Shown one piece after another: positions 55,522 through 64,000 of a DNA stretch of 64,000 nt; positions within the stretch are counted from its first letter, which is position 1; each line of letters opens with the position of its first letter. The notes beneath the pieces were generated by a model. That model ran no database searches, was not told where the DNA came from, and saw only the letters and a program-made list of their open reading frames with translations. Position numbers and translations under genes: made by a program. Source of the stretch: Parahoeflea halophila (GTDB lineage Bacteria; Pseudomonadota; Alphaproteobacteria; Rhizobiales; Rhizobiaceae); the NCBI RefSeq assembly GCF_900220985.1, contig NZ_OCPC01000003.1:1-64000 (forward strand), read 5' to 3'.

Positions 55522-56067
55522 TCAATTGTCGTAAAGGCTGTAGTCGTCGGTTCCGGGATCACGGGGCTCGCCGCCGGGGTCGTTGCCGGGCTCGAACTCC
55601 TTGATCATCTCGACCTTGTCGATGTCTTCGTCCAGCGGGTCGGAATAGGTGACGAAATAGGTTTTCACCCGATACCGCATCCGCTTGAAAAGCCGGATCG
55701 CGGCGAGATTGCGGGCGTGGGTATCAAGCCGCGCAGACGGAAAGCCGCGCGCCATGATACCTGCTTCGATCTCATCGAGCAGAGCGGTGCCTATACCCCG
55801 GTTCTGAAACTCCGGCAGCACCCAGAGATCGGTGATGAAATCATCGGCCTTTTCGCACGATCCCCAGCCGGCCACATCGCCATCCCATTCCGCCACAAGA
55901 ATATCGGGCCAGCAGCGGGTGCAGAAATCGTAATAGGCATCCCGGGCGTTGTCGCGCAGGCGCTCGGCATCCTCACCCCAGACGCGGATCGCCTTTTCCC
56001 ATGCGGCGAGACCGATCTTGGCAAGATCCTGGGCTTCGGCAGACGTGGCAGGCCGGATAGCTAGCAT
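55522..56067 (-). CDS. GNAT-family N-acetyltransferase
   Basis: 181 residues. GNAT core with DLWVLPEFQNRGIGTALLDEI near residue 82 (acetyl-CoA loop QNRGIG) and DTHARNLAAIRLFKRMRYR near 113. It has a 40-residue acidic C-terminal tail (DEDIDKVEMIKE, then Gly/Asp-rich). The ATG at 56067 is preferred over a TTG one codon upstream. It is a single gene; acceptor unknown. Confidence 0.85.
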   Translation of the reverse strand: MLAIRPATSAEAQDLAKIGLAAWEKAIRVWGEDAERLRDNARDAYYDFCTRCWPDILVAEWDGDVAGWGSCEKADDFITDLWVLPEFQNRGIGTALLDEIEAGIMARGFPSARLDTHARNLAAIRLFKRMRYRVKTYFVTYSDPLDEDIDKVEMIKEFEPGNDPGGEPRDPGTDDYSLYDN

Positions 56068-56417
56068 CAAGACCGCTCCGTAAGTTCATGACCGCGCCGG
56101 TGCGAGGTAATCGCTCCGACTTTCGCCGGAATCCGGCAAATCATCAAGCCCTGCACCTTTGGCCGGGCAAAAAGGCAACAGTGGCAATGCTTCTCAAGGC
56201 ACCCCGACCGAGTTTCATTGTGCCCGGCTCCCGCCCCTTCCATGGTCTAACGGTCCATCACCGGAGCCTTTATGTTCTTCCAGTCCGAGTCCCGATAACG
56301 GGCCTGCCCGCGTCGAAGCCGCCGCGTCAGGCCCGACAAAAACATGAAGCCGTCAATGTCAGAGACATTGGCCCGTGTTTTTGTGCGCTCACCGGAGCGC
56401 TATCCCGGATACGAACA
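56068..56417. other. Divergent intergenic region
   Basis: 350 bases between a minus-strand GNAT gene and the plus-strand yjhX-like gene. It should hold both promoters. No hairpin or box is evident, and no gene is supported. Confidence 0.45.
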
Positions 56418-56675
56418 ATGGATATATCCCGCGCAGAACAGCGCATTTTGCACCTGCTGGCCCAAGGCGGCAGGATCGAGCCGGTCCGTGACGAACGCAA
56501 GAAGATCACGGAACTGAAACTGTTTACCCGTGAAGGCTGGCTGTTTACCGGTCTCGATCTCGCGACCTTTCGCAAGCTCAAGCGCCGCCGCGCGATCAGC
56601 TCGCGCAGGGGACAGCCCTACGGCGTAACCCGCCGCGGGCTGGAACTGGTCAGATCACAGCTGAACAACCGCTAA
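56418..56675 (+). CDS. YjhX/UPF0386 family protein
   Basis: 85 residues. Nearly the whole chain follows the UPF0386 pattern: MDISRAEQRILHLLAQGGRI, then a basic middle, TREGWLF near residue 41 and RRGQPYGVTRRGLELVR near 63. E. coli YjhX is described as the toxin of the YjhX-YjhQ pair, where the antitoxin is a GNAT protein. Here a GNAT gene lies 350 bases away on the other strand, not in the usual tandem, so a toxin-antitoxin role is doubtful. Confidence 0.88.
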   Translation: MDISRAEQRILHLLAQGGRIEPVRDERKKITELKLFTREGWLFTGLDLATFRKLKRRRAISSRRGQPYGVTRRGLELVRSQLNNR

Positions 56676-56679
56676 ACGC

Positions 56680-56705
56680 AAAGCGGCGCCTCGAGGCGCC
56701 GCTTT
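56680..56705. terminator. Bidirectional terminator between yjhX and gatA
   Basis: AAAGCGGCGCC-TCGA-GGCGCCGCTTT is a perfect palindrome lying between two convergent genes (stops at 56675 and 56727). T runs are short on both sides. Confidence 0.8.
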
Positions 56706-56726
56706 GTCATCTCTCGGATTGAAAGA

Positions 56727-58208
56727 TTACCACCACTTCTTCGCTTCGAACCGGCCGGCGGCCTGTTCGATGACGTGAGCGGTCTTGAACAGGGTTTCTT
56801 CCTCGAAGGGACGGCCGATCAGCTGCAGACCGAGCGGCAGACCTTTGGCGTCGAGACCGGCGGGGACCGAAATGCCCGGCAGGCCGGCCATGTTGACGGT
56901 GACGGTGAAGACGTCCTGCATGTACATCTTGACCGGGTCGCTGGCCAGGCTCTCGTCACCGACGGCAAAGGCCGAGGACGGCGTTGCCGGGGTCAGAATC
57001 GCATCAACGCCCGCCTCGAAGGCGAGTTCGAAATCGCGCTTGATCAGGGTGCGGACCTTCTGGGCGCGCAGGTAATAGGCGTCGTAGTAACCGGCGGACA
57101 GCACGTAGGTGCCGATCATGATGCGGCGCTTCACCTCCTGGCCGAAGCCCTCGGCGCGGGTCTTCTCGTACATGTCTGCAATATCCTTGCCGGGCACACG
57201 CAGACCGTAACGCACGCCATCATAGCGGGCCAGGTTGGACGAGGCCTCGGCCGGGGCGACGATGTAATAGGCCGGCAGCGCGTATTTCGTGTGCGGCAGT
57301 TCGATATCGACGATCTCGGCGCCGGCATCCTTGAGCCAGGCAATGCCCTTCTGCCACAGCGTTTCGATCTCTTCCGGCATGCCCTCGATGCGGTATTCAC
57401 GCGGTATGCCGATCTTCAGGCCCTTGACCGAAGCGCCAAGGGCGGCTTCGTAATCGGGCACCGGCATGTCGACGGAGGTGGTGTCCTTTTCATCAACGGA
57501 AGCCATCGACTTGAGCAGGATTGCAGCGTCGCGTACGTCGCGGGTGATCGGGCCGGCCTGGTCAAGCGAGGATGCGAAGGCGGCAATGCCCCAGCGCGAG
57601 CAGCGGCCATAGGTCGGCTTGATCCCGACCGTGCCGGTAAAGGCTGCGGGCTGACGGATCGAACCACCGGTGTCGGTCGCCGTTGCACCCGCACACATCA
57701 GCGCAGCCACCGCAGCGGCTGACCCTCCGGAGGACCCGCCGGGCACCAAATTGGCGTTGGAACCCTCGGCGCGCCAGGGGTTGATTGCCGGGCCGTAATA
57801 AGAGGTTTCGTTGGACGAGCCCATGGCGAACTCGTCCATGTTGAGCTTGCCGAGCATGACTGCGCCGTCAGCCCAGAGATTGGCCGTGACGGTGGATTCG
57901 TAGCGCGGTTCGAAACCGTCGAGCACATGGGAGCAGGCCTGGGTGTGGACGCCCTCGGTGGCATAGAGATCCTTGACGCCGAGCGGGATCCCCTCAAGGG
58001 CCCCGGCCTGACCGTTTGCACGGCGGGCGTCGGAGGCTTTCGCCATTTCGCGCGCCTTGTCGGCGGTCACCTTGACATAGGCATTGATTGCCGGGTTTGC
58101 CGCCTCGATGGCATTCAGATAGGCATCGGTCAGCTCGACGCTGGAGAGTGCGCCCCTGCCCATTTCGTCACGGGCTTCGGCGATGGTCAGGCGGGTGAGG
58201 TCGGTCAT
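56727..58208 (-). CDS. gatA: Glutamyl/aspartyl-tRNA(Gln/Asn) amidotransferase subunit A
   Basis: 493 residues. Amidase-signature enzyme that frees ammonia from glutamine for transamidation. The Ser-cisSer-Lys triad is Lys79 (GVKDLY), Ser159 (GGSSGGS) and Ser183 (DTGGSIRQP). Its ATG overlaps the stop of a GNAT gene by four bases, so that gene is inserted between gatC and gatA. Length and motifs are normal. Confidence 0.97.
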   Translation of the reverse strand: MTDLTRLTIAEARDEMGRGALSSVELTDAYLNAIEAANPAINAYVKVTADKAREMAKASDARRANGQAGALEGIPLGVKDLYATEGVHTQACSHVLDGFEPRYESTVTANLWADGAVMLGKLNMDEFAMGSSNETSYYGPAINPWRAEGSNANLVPGGSSGGSAAAVAALMCAGATATDTGGSIRQPAAFTGTVGIKPTYGRCSRWGIAAFASSLDQAGPITRDVRDAAILLKSMASVDEKDTTSVDMPVPDYEAALGASVKGLKIGIPREYRIEGMPEEIETLWQKGIAWLKDAGAEIVDIELPHTKYALPAYYIVAPAEASSNLARYDGVRYGLRVPGKDIADMYEKTRAEGFGQEVKRRIMIGTYVLSAGYYDAYYLRAQKVRTLIKRDFELAFEAGVDAILTPATPSSAFAVGDESLASDPVKMYMQDVFTVTVNMAGLPGISVPAGLDAKGLPLGLQLIGRPFEEETLFKTAHVIEQAAGRFEAKKWW

Positions 58209-58687
58209 GCGGACAACTTCTTTTCAAAGAACCGGGAATAGTGAGATGCGGGATAATCGAGCACAGCGCCACATTCGGTGAAGCCGTGGTTCTGATAAAG
58301 CCGGACAGCGGCGGCGAGCCCCTCGCCGACGCCGGTTTCGAGGACGAGGCGCTCGATCCCCAGCGACCGGGCGCGTTCTTGGATCGCCTCGAGCAAGGCC
58401 GAGCCGATGCGCTGCCCGCGCACGGCAGGATCGGTGTACATGCGCTTGATCTCGCCCAGCTGCTGGCCTTCGTACTGGCCGATATGCTTGAGCGCGCCGA
58501 TTCCAACCGCCTTGCTGTCGCCGTTGCGGGCAACAAAGACGGTTGTGTCGGCGGCGGCCATCTCGTCCAGATCAAGACCGAAATTGAACTCGGCCGGCGC
58601 CAGTGGCGCCAGATGCGCATCGAGCGCCGTGACCAGCGTCTTCACCTCGTCCTGAAGCGGCGTTTCAATGGCGATCGACACAGCCAT
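58205..58687 (-). CDS. GNAT-family N-acetyltransferase between gatC and gatA
   Basis: 160 residues. GNAT fold with [20 protein letters not shown] near residue 87 (acetyl-CoA loop RGQRIG) and [20 protein letters not shown] near 120; similar to the PhnO/MarR-linked acetyltransferases. It lies four bases after gatC and overlaps gatA by four, so it is made with the amidotransferase. Whether it has a role there is unknown. Confidence 0.87.
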   Translation of the reverse strand: MAVSIAIETPLQDEVKTLVTALDAHLAPLAPAEFNFGLDLDEMAAADTTVFVARNGDSKAVGIGALKHIGQYEGQQLGEIKRMYTDPAVRGQRIGSALLEAIQERARSLGIERLVLETGVGEGLAAAVRLYQNHGFTECGAVLDYPASHYSRFFEKKLSA

Positions 58688-58691
58688 CGGC

Positions 58692-58979
58692 TTACTCGAC
58701 CACCTTCGGCACCATGAAGAAATTGTCGGCCCGTTCGGGCGCGTTGGCGACGATGTCGTCCGCCTTGGAGCCGTCGGTAACGGTGTCGGCGCGCTTCTTC
58801 ATCGCCATCGGCGTCACCGAGGTCATCGGCTCGACGCCCTCGACATCGACTTCGGAGAGGTGCTCGACAAATCCCAGGATGGTGTTGAGTTCGCCTTCCA
58901 TGCGAGCGGCTTCCTCGTCGGTGACCGCAATGCGGGCCAGGTGCGCAACGCGTTTGACGGTGGCAAGATCTACGGACAT
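58692..58979 (-). CDS. gatC: Glutamyl/aspartyl-tRNA(Gln/Asn) amidotransferase subunit C
   Basis: 95 residues, the usual length. The family pattern [16 protein letters not shown] near residue 8 and the C-terminal [13 protein letters not shown] are intact. GatC wraps around GatA and GatB and stabilises the complex. The ATG at 58979 fits the family; a longer open frame upstream has no similarity. First gene of the gatC-GNAT-gatA unit. Confidence 0.95.
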   Translation of the reverse strand: MSVDLATVKRVAHLARIAVTDEEAARMEGELNTILGFVEHLSEVDVEGVEPMTSVTPMAMKKRADTVTDGSKADDIVANAPERADNFFMVPKVVE

Positions 58980-59088
58980 CGGGTCCTCATCGGGGTGGTG
59001 TGAACAGGTGGCCCCGCTATAGCGGCGAGTGGGCAAGCGTGCAACCGCGCGGCATTGTTTTGTGCCACGCGGCTGCCGGAAGACGGAA

Positions 59089-59796
59089 TCAGACTGTCAC
59101 GCTCTCGCCTGACCTTGGGACGGCGACGTTTCCGGCATCCTCTTCCATGGCCTCGACGAAACCATCCGCCGTCTGGTCGAGGATCGGGAACGTTCCGTAA
59201 TGGCAAGGCAAGATCTTGGAGAAGGAGAAGTATCTCCGGCAGGCAAGGCCTGCGACGGCACCACCCATGGTGAAGCGGTCACCGATCGGCACGATGCCGA
59301 TTTCCGGCCGGTGCAGCTCGTTGATCAGCGCCATGTCGGAGAAGATGTCGGTGTCTCCCATGTGCAGAAGTGCCGGTTCATCATCAAAATGCAGCATCAG
59401 GCCGTTGGCGCTGCCCAGCGAGTGCGAGACGCCGTCCTCGGTGATCTGCGCCGAGGAATGGAAGGCGTTGACGAAGGTCGCCGAGAAATCGCTAAGCGAG
59501 ATGGTGCCGCCGGTGTTGCCGGTTTCAAGCTTGTCGACGCCCTTGTGGTGCCCAAGCCATACGCCGAGATCATAGTTGCACAGCACCACTGCGCCGGTTT
59601 CCCTGGCGATCTCCGCCGTGTCGCCGACGTGATCGGCATGGCCATGGGTGAGCAGGATATGGGTGACATCCTTGACCGCATCCTTACGGTCATTGCCTTC
59701 GAAACCCGGATTGCCGGTGAGAAACGGATCGATCAGGATGGTCGACTTGCCGGTTTCCAGACGGAACGCGGCGTGACCCAGCCAGGTGATTTTCAT
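59089..59796 (-). CDS. UPF0173 metal-dependent hydrolase
   Basis: 235 residues, metallo-beta-lactamase fold. N-terminal WLGHAAF, zinc motif [10 protein letters not shown] near residue 51, GDTDIF near 147 and C-terminal CHYGTFP near 198 are the family hallmarks. Its substrate is unknown. Divergent from ruvX. Confidence 0.93.
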   Translation of the reverse strand: MKITWLGHAAFRLETGKSTILIDPFLTGNPGFEGNDRKDAVKDVTHILLTHGHADHVGDTAEIARETGAVVLCNYDLGVWLGHHKGVDKLETGNTGGTISLSDFSATFVNAFHSSAQITEDGVSHSLGSANGLMLHFDDEPALLHMGDTDIFSDMALINELHRPEIGIVPIGDRFTMGGAVAGLACRRYFSFSKILPCHYGTFPILDQTADGFVEAMEEDAGNVAVPRSGESVTV

Positions 59797-59902
59797 GGAT
59801 TATCCTCTCTCGCGTTACACGGACCCTCGCGTTTCAAGGGCTTGTTCGCTAAACCCGACATTTAGCGCGGCATCGGTCCGTGCGCAAAGGCGGAGTTGAG
59901 AC

Positions 59903-60406
59903 ATGGCCGTGATTGCCATCGAGGACGTGGGCGCGCATCTGGCGCCGGGCCAGACGATTGCCGGCATCGACCTGGGGACGGAAACCATCGGCCTGGCTGT
60001 GTCAGACCTGTCGCTGCGGCTGGCCTCGCCGCGGCCGGTAATCAAACGCAGGAAATTCACCCTCGATGCCATCGCACTGCTTGCGGCGCTGGAGAAGGAC
60101 AATGCGGCGGTGGCAGTGATCGGATTGCCGGTCAACATGGATGGCAGCGAGGGCCCCCGCGTTCAGGCCACGCGCGCCTTCGTGCGCAACATGGCGCAGA
60201 AGACCGAGATGCCCTTCGTGTTCTGGGACGAGCGGCTGTCGACAGTTGCTGCGGAACGGGCGCTGATCGAAATGGACGTGTCGCGCAAGAAGCGCAAGGA
60301 GCGGATTGATTCGGCCGCCGCCAGCTTCATCCTGCAGGGCGCGCTCGACCGGTTGACCGGCCTGCGCGCGCAGCAGCAAGCCTCAGGCGCTTCTGGAGAA
60401 TTCTGA
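59903..60406 (+). CDS. ruvX: Putative pre-16S rRNA nuclease/Holliday junction resolvase, YqgF type
   Basis: 167 residues, RNase H fold. The first acidic site is in [15 protein letters not shown] near residue 22; FWDERLST near 112 carries the glutamate and [12 protein letters not shown] near 144 the last aspartate. It is thought to process the 5' end of 16S rRNA. Its end overlaps the convergent DUF6105 gene by 24 bases. Confidence 0.93.
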   Translation: MAVIAIEDVGAHLAPGQTIAGIDLGTETIGLAVSDLSLRLASPRPVIKRRKFTLDAIALLAALEKDNAAVAVIGLPVNMDGSEGPRVQATRAFVRNMAQKTEMPFVFWDERLSTVAAERALIEMDVSRKKRKERIDSAAASFILQGALDRLTGLRAQQQASGASGEF

Positions 60407-60733
60407 GTCAGCCTGGGCGGAAGCGGGGATCGGCTCATCAGCATTGTCGGACCAGCCGAACATTCTGCGGATGGCAGCCCAGATCTGCTTGCGCCGGCGC
60501 TTGATGATGATGAGGCCGACGACCAGGAAGGTGTCGAAAATGATCGCCTTGAGCACCAGTGGCGGTATCGTCTCCGGCGGAATGCCGAGCAGATTGCCGT
60601 AGATCTCGAACACCAGATCATGCAGCTCGCGGGTCAGGATGCGGTAGCCGAAACTGATGTCGTAATAGGACAGGCCGTACCAGCTGCCGAGCAGGATGAT
60701 GGGCATGACCCAGAGCGCGAGAAACACCTTCAT
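60383..60733 (-). CDS. DUF6105 family small membrane protein
   Basis: 116 residues with two hydrophobic helices (about 4-22 and 62-78) and a basic stretch KRRRKQIW on the cytoplasmic side. Segments [16 protein letters not shown] and [16 protein letters not shown] match the DUF6105 pattern of Hyphomicrobiales as I know it. The function is unknown. Its ATG overlaps the stop of the preceding gene by four bases. Confidence 0.8.
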   Translation of the reverse strand: MKVFLALWVMPIILLGSWYGLSYYDISFGYRILTRELHDLVFEIYGNLLGIPPETIPPLVLKAIIFDTFLVVGLIIIKRRRKQIWAAIRRMFGWSDNADEPIPASAQADSEFSRSA

Positions 60734-61341
60734 GGCCTGGATCCGTGTCTGGAGAGCGAGGCCAGCTGCGCGCTGAAGGCAGCATGGTTGGCGGCGTGGT
60801 CGGCAATCACCTGCTCGAGCTCACTCGCCTCCTCCACGTTCTCCCGGTCCGGTTCGATCTCAAACTGGCCAAGTGACAGGACGGTGAGGAACAGCCCGCC
60901 GAGAGCGCCGAATTCCAGCGCCAGAAGCGCACCGGCCTGTCCGCCGGCAAGGAACACTGCGGCCGTCAGCATGGCGCCAAGTGCTGTGCATGCGACAGCG
61001 CCCTGCGCCAATGACCTCGATTCGCGCTGCTCGCGCTCTTCGCCAAAGACGTAAAACATCATGGAAAACAGAAGCAAGCCGGCGGATGCGGCGCTGAAAC
61101 CACCCAGTAGCCCGAAGACGACGCTTTGCGCCACCGGCGACAAGCCGATGGACCGCATGGCTATCATCGCAGTCTCGACCAGCCCGGCATCGCTGAAGAG
61201 GCTAAGGCCGGCCACACTCAGCCCGCCCTGCGGTGCATAGGCCACGACCATTGCCAACAGCAACAGATAGCAGACCCAGAACAGCATCATCGAGGCATAA
61301 TACAGGCGGTTTGATATCATCACGGGACCGGCGGGGCTCAT
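60730..61341 (-). CDS. Hypothetical four-helix membrane protein
   Basis: 203 residues, family not recognised. Four hydrophobic segments (about 15-37, 65-90, 105-130 and 135-150) and a charged C-terminal helix (EIEPDRENVEEASELEQVI). Translation may start at 61341 or at an ATG at 61320; neither has a good ribosome site. Coupled to the DUF6105 gene, so the two proteins may act together in the membrane. Confidence 0.75.
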   Translation of the reverse strand: MSPAGPVMISNRLYYASMMLFWVCYLLLLAMVVAYAPQGGLSVAGLSLFSDAGLVETAMIAMRSIGLSPVAQSVVFGLLGGFSAASAGLLLFSMMFYVFGEEREQRESRSLAQGAVACTALGAMLTAAVFLAGGQAGALLALEFGALGGLFLTVLSLGQFEIEPDRENVEEASELEQVIADHAANHAAFSAQLASLSRHGSRP

Positions 61342-61483
61342 GCGTTAAGGTTAAAATCAGCTGCCAGCATGACGGTGGCGGGCCGCCCGCGCAATGTAAA
61401 CCATTTGTTAAGGTTAACAGCCGCCATTGCCCTTGCGTGCGTCGCTGCTTATGAGAGGACTCCCTACCCCACGGCGGCCCTTC

Positions 61484-62434
61484 ATGATCCCCATCTTCGA
61501 AAGCATATTGCCGATCTTTCTGATCGTGCTTCTCGGCATTGTGCTCAAGCGCGCACCCTTCATCGACCAGAGTGTCTGGCCCGGGCTGGAAACGCTGGGC
61601 TACTACCTGCTGTTCCCGTCGCTGCTGTTCCTGACGCTTGCTACTGCCGATTTTTCCGGCATCGAGCTTGGCACCGTGGCGCTCGTGTCACTGGTGGCGG
61701 TTGCGGTGATGACGGTGCTGCTGATCGCGATTCATCCGATTGCTCGCGCACGGGGCATGTCGGATTCAAGCTTCACATCGCTGTTTCAGACCTCATCACG
61801 CTGGAATGCCTTCATAGCCCTGGCAATCGCCGAAAAACTTGCCGGCGCGAGCGGTCTGGCGCTGGTTGCCCTGGTAATGGCGTTGATTGTCGTTCCGCTG
61901 AATTTCATCAACGTCACCATGCTGGTCTGGTACGGTACCGGCGCGCGCAGCATGACGACACTGGTCAGGAGAATAGCCGGCAATCCGCTGATACTTGGTT
62001 GCGTCGCGGGCATTATCGTAAATGCCCTCCCCTTCGGTATCTACCCGCCGGTGGAACAGGCAGTCGATCTTATCGCCCGTTCCGCGCTTGGCCTGGGGCT
62101 GTTGTTGGTCGGCGCCGGACTGAAGCTCACCGATGCACTGCGGCCAAGCCCCGCCGTGCTGACACCAGTGGCACTCAAGCTCGTCGTTTTTCCGATCATT
62201 ATGGTGTCGCTGGCGGTCGGATTTGGCCTGAGCGGAGAGACGGTGCTTATCCTCGCGCTGTGCGCTGCGGTTCCGACGGCTATGAACGGCTATCTGCTGG
62301 CCCGGCAGATGGGCGGTGATGCGCCGCTTTATGCCGCCGTCACCACTGTACAAACCGTAGCTTCTTTTCTCACCATTCCGGCAGTCATGTGGGCGGCTGG
62401 ACTTCTCGTCGGCCCTCAAATCGCCGGCGGGTAA
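61484..62434 (+). CDS. AEC family transporter
   Basis: 316 residues with about ten hydrophobic segments in two halves, the layout of the auxin efflux carrier (AEC) family. The N terminus IPIFESILPIFLIVLLG and the conserved LKLTDALRPSPAVLTPVALK region near residue 215 (short part LKLTDALRP) support this. It likely exports or exchanges organic acids; the substrate is unknown. The ATG at 61484 fits the family; two ATG codons upstream are in frame. Its end overlaps the convergent dehydrogenase gene by 19 bases. Confidence 0.87.
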   Translation: MIPIFESILPIFLIVLLGIVLKRAPFIDQSVWPGLETLGYYLLFPSLLFLTLATADFSGIELGTVALVSLVAVAVMTVLLIAIHPIARARGMSDSSFTSLFQTSSRWNAFIALAIAEKLAGASGLALVALVMALIVVPLNFINVTMLVWYGTGARSMTTLVRRIAGNPLILGCVAGIIVNALPFGIYPPVEQAVDLIARSALGLGLLLVGAGLKLTDALRPSPAVLTPVALKLVVFPIIMVSLAVGFGLSGETVLILALCAAVPTAMNGYLLARQMGGDAPLYAAVTTVQTVASFLTIPAVMWAAGLLVGPQIAGG

Positions 62435-64000
62435 AGCAGGTCCACAATCTGGCGGGCGTCGAAACGGGCATCGAGCATGCCGTAGGTCGAGCGCCAGGCG
62501 CCGCCCAGACGGGTCTCGACAAAGGCTTCGGCAACATGGCCGGCGCCCAGACGGGTCAGTTCGGCAGCGGCAGCCGCCAGCGCCAGCTGTTCGGTAAGCA
62601 GTCTTGCAGCGCCCTCGTCACGCTCTGCAACGGCCATGCAGGCGCGTAGCACATCGACGGTGCGCGGTCCGGCGGCCCCCAGATCGCGGTTGATGCTTTC
62701 CAGCGCCACCTCGCACAGATCGCGGCCGCGGGTCAGCACTCTGAGCACATCCAGCGACATGACATTGCCCGAGCCTTCCCAGATCGCGTTGACCGGGGCC
62801 TCCCGGTAGTGCCGGGCCACCGCGCGCTCCTCGACATAGCCGTTGCCGCCCATGCACTCCATCACCTCATAGATGACGGAGGGGGCAATCTTGCAGACCC
62901 AATACTTGACCACCGGGGTCAGCAGCCGGGCAATTGCTGCCTCGGAAGGGTTGTCGCGGGCATTGTCAAAGGCGCGCGCCAACCGCATCGACAGCGCGGT
63001 GGCAGCAGCCGTGTCGAGCGCCAGATCGGCAAGCACGCGCGCCATCAGCGGCTGGTCCACCAACAATTCGCCGAACACCCGGCGGTGGCGGCAGTGGTGC
63101 ACGGCTTCGGCCAGACTCGCGCGCATCATGCCGGCGGAGGCCAGTGCACAATCGAGCCGCGTCAGCGTCACCATGTCCAAAATGGTGCGGATGCCCTCGC
63201 CTTCACGGCCAAGCAGGAAGCCGAAGGTGTCGGAAAACTCGACTTCGGAAGAGGCATTGGAGCGGTTGCCGAGCTTGTCTTTCAGGCGCTGAATGCGCAG
63301 GCCGTTGAGAGTTCCATCCTCGAGAATGCGCGGCACCAGGAAGCAGCTTACCTGCTCGTTCGAGCCCTTGCCGGTCTGGGCCAGCATGACGAAGGCGTCC
63401 GACATCGGCGCCGACATGAACCATTTGTGGCCGGACAGCCGGTAGACCCCTTCGCCTGCGCGGGTGGCCACACTCTGATTGGCCCGGACATCGGTCCCGC
63501 CCTGCTTTTCTGTCATGCCCATGCCGATGGTCACGCCGGATTTCTGCATCGCCGGGCGATGGCTCGAATCGTAACGGCGCGATACCACCTGCGGCGCCCA
63601 GGATTTCTCGATGCGCGGTGCCGCCATGATGGAGGCAATCGAGGCATTGGTCATCGTCAGTGGACATAGATGGCCGCATTCGAGACCGGCGGTCAGAAAA
63701 AACCGGATGGCGCGGGCCTGATGGGCGAAGCCCGCCTCCTCGCGCTTGCCCTCCCAGACCGAGCCTTGCAGACCGGAGGCCACACCGCGGCGCATCAGGG
63801 CATGCCAGCTGGGGTGAAAATCGACCTGGTCAATGCGGTTGCCGGAAGCATCGTGGGTCCTGAGCTCCGGTACGGAGCGATTGGCAATTCGCGCCAGATC
63901 CTGGGCTTCCGCCGAGGCCACGAATTTGCCCACCGTTTCGAAATCGATGCGAAGCGCCCGCGGCATGTCAGCGGCGATATCCTTCAGCAGCGGATCGGAA
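62416..64000 (-). CDS. AidB-like acyl-CoA dehydrogenase, 5' end beyond window
   Basis: At least 528 residues are visible and the frame runs off the right edge; the last visible codons read SDPLLKDIAADMPRA, a normal AidB N-terminal region, so the apparent ATG at 63966 is internal. Markers are GMGMTEKQGGTDVRANQS for flavin binding, MSAPMSDAFVMLAQT, and GGNGYVEE near the end. AidB-like proteins are FAD acyl-CoA dehydrogenases linked in E. coli to the alkylation response and DNA binding. The C-terminal helical domain is complete. Confidence 0.9.
   Translation of the reverse strand, partial: SDPLLKDIAADMPRALRIDFETVGKFVASAEAQDLARIANRSVPELRTHDASGNRIDQVDFHPSWHALMRRGVASGLQGSVWEGKREEAGFAHQARAIRFFLTAGLECGHLCPLTMTNASIASIMAAPRIEKSWAPQVVSRRYDSSHRPAMQKSGVTIGMGMTEKQGGTDVRANQSVATRAGEGVYRLSGHKWFMSAPMSDAFVMLAQTGKGSNEQVSCFLVPRILEDGTLNGLRIQRLKDKLGNRSNASSEVEFSDTFGFLLGREGEGIRTILDMVTLTRLDCALASAGMMRASLAEAVHHCRHRRVFGELLVDQPLMARVLADLALDTAAATALSMRLARAFDNARDNPSEAAIARLLTPVVKYWVCKIAPSVIYEVMECMGGNGYVEERAVARHYREAPVNAIWEGSGNVMSLDVLRVLTRGRDLCEVALESINRDLGAAGPRTVDVLRACMAVAERDEGAARLLTEQLALAAAAAELTRLGAGHVAEAFVETRLGGAWRSTYGMLDARFDARQIVDLLYPPAI

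Noticed and set aside
56418-56675. Classical toxin-antitoxin pair built on YjhX
   Set aside because: The nearest GNAT gene is divergent and 350 bases away rather than in tandem, and no other antitoxin candidate is next to it.

Overview
The window is about 60% or more GC and reads as a chromosomal segment of an alphaproteobacterium of the order Hyphomicrobiales (rhizobia-like). The grounds are the gene content: an RNase E with a long acidic insertion, a complex I NDUFA12-type subunit next to a DUF2155 gene, accB-accC-aat in a row, DUF6105, DUF6455 and a YjhX/UPF0386 protein. Genus cannot be fixed from sequence alone. No rRNA, tRNA or CRISPR array was seen.

Left third, 1-29841, is accessory and catabolic. 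It opens with the cut end of an IS3-type transposase gene, then a LysR regulator and a plus-strand operon of a TRAP transporter (DctP, Q, M), a kynureninase-like PLP enzyme and a small SRPBCC protein. Next comes a very long minus-strand gene string, 25295 down to 6246, 17 genes with mostly 1-8 base overlaps. In transcription order: branched-chain-amino-acid-type ABC permeases LivH and LivM, ATPase LivG, a LivF ATPase fused to a Tm-1-like (UPF0261) domain, a PEP-hydrolase/Tm-1 TIM-barrel protein, a 975-residue SPFH (flotillin-like) protein with a 44-residue repeat stalk, two tandem SRPBCC proteins, a molybdenum hydroxylase (FAD, 2Fe-2S, and a molybdopterin subunit split over two genes), CoxD-like MoxR ATPase, CoxE-like VWA protein, an amidohydrolase, a metallo-beta-lactamase-fold hydrolase and an SMP-30/isochorismatase fusion. 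Upstream on the same strand are the matching periplasmic binding protein, an iron-alcohol-dehydrogenase-like protein and an AraC regulator broken by a frameshift. Together these look like import of one unknown small organic compound, its hydroxylation by the Mo enzyme, and hydrolysis of lactone/amide intermediates, with a membrane scaffold in the middle of the operon. This is the best candidate for an undescribed system here.

Middle, 29842-44459: a secreted small protein, a possible sugar-acid kinase remnant, nadK, a secreted hypothetical protein, prfB with its programmed frameshift, mrcA (PBP1A), an AmiC-like amidase, an orphan mini transcription unit of 23 codons, rne with a structured leader, a small overlapping gene behind a class I aminotransferase, and an M48 metalloprotease with TPRs.

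Right third, 44460-64000, is core: DsbA-like thiol protein, accB, accC, aat, a large OmpA-family protein with an Ala/Pro/Glu-rich spacer, DUF2155, NDUFA12-like, the GatCAB amidotransferase genes with several GNAT acetyltransferases interspersed, a DUF6455 gene behind an FNR/FixK-type box, YjhX, UPF0173, ruvX, two small membrane proteins, an AEC transporter, and the 5'-truncated AidB-like acyl-CoA dehydrogenase at the edge.
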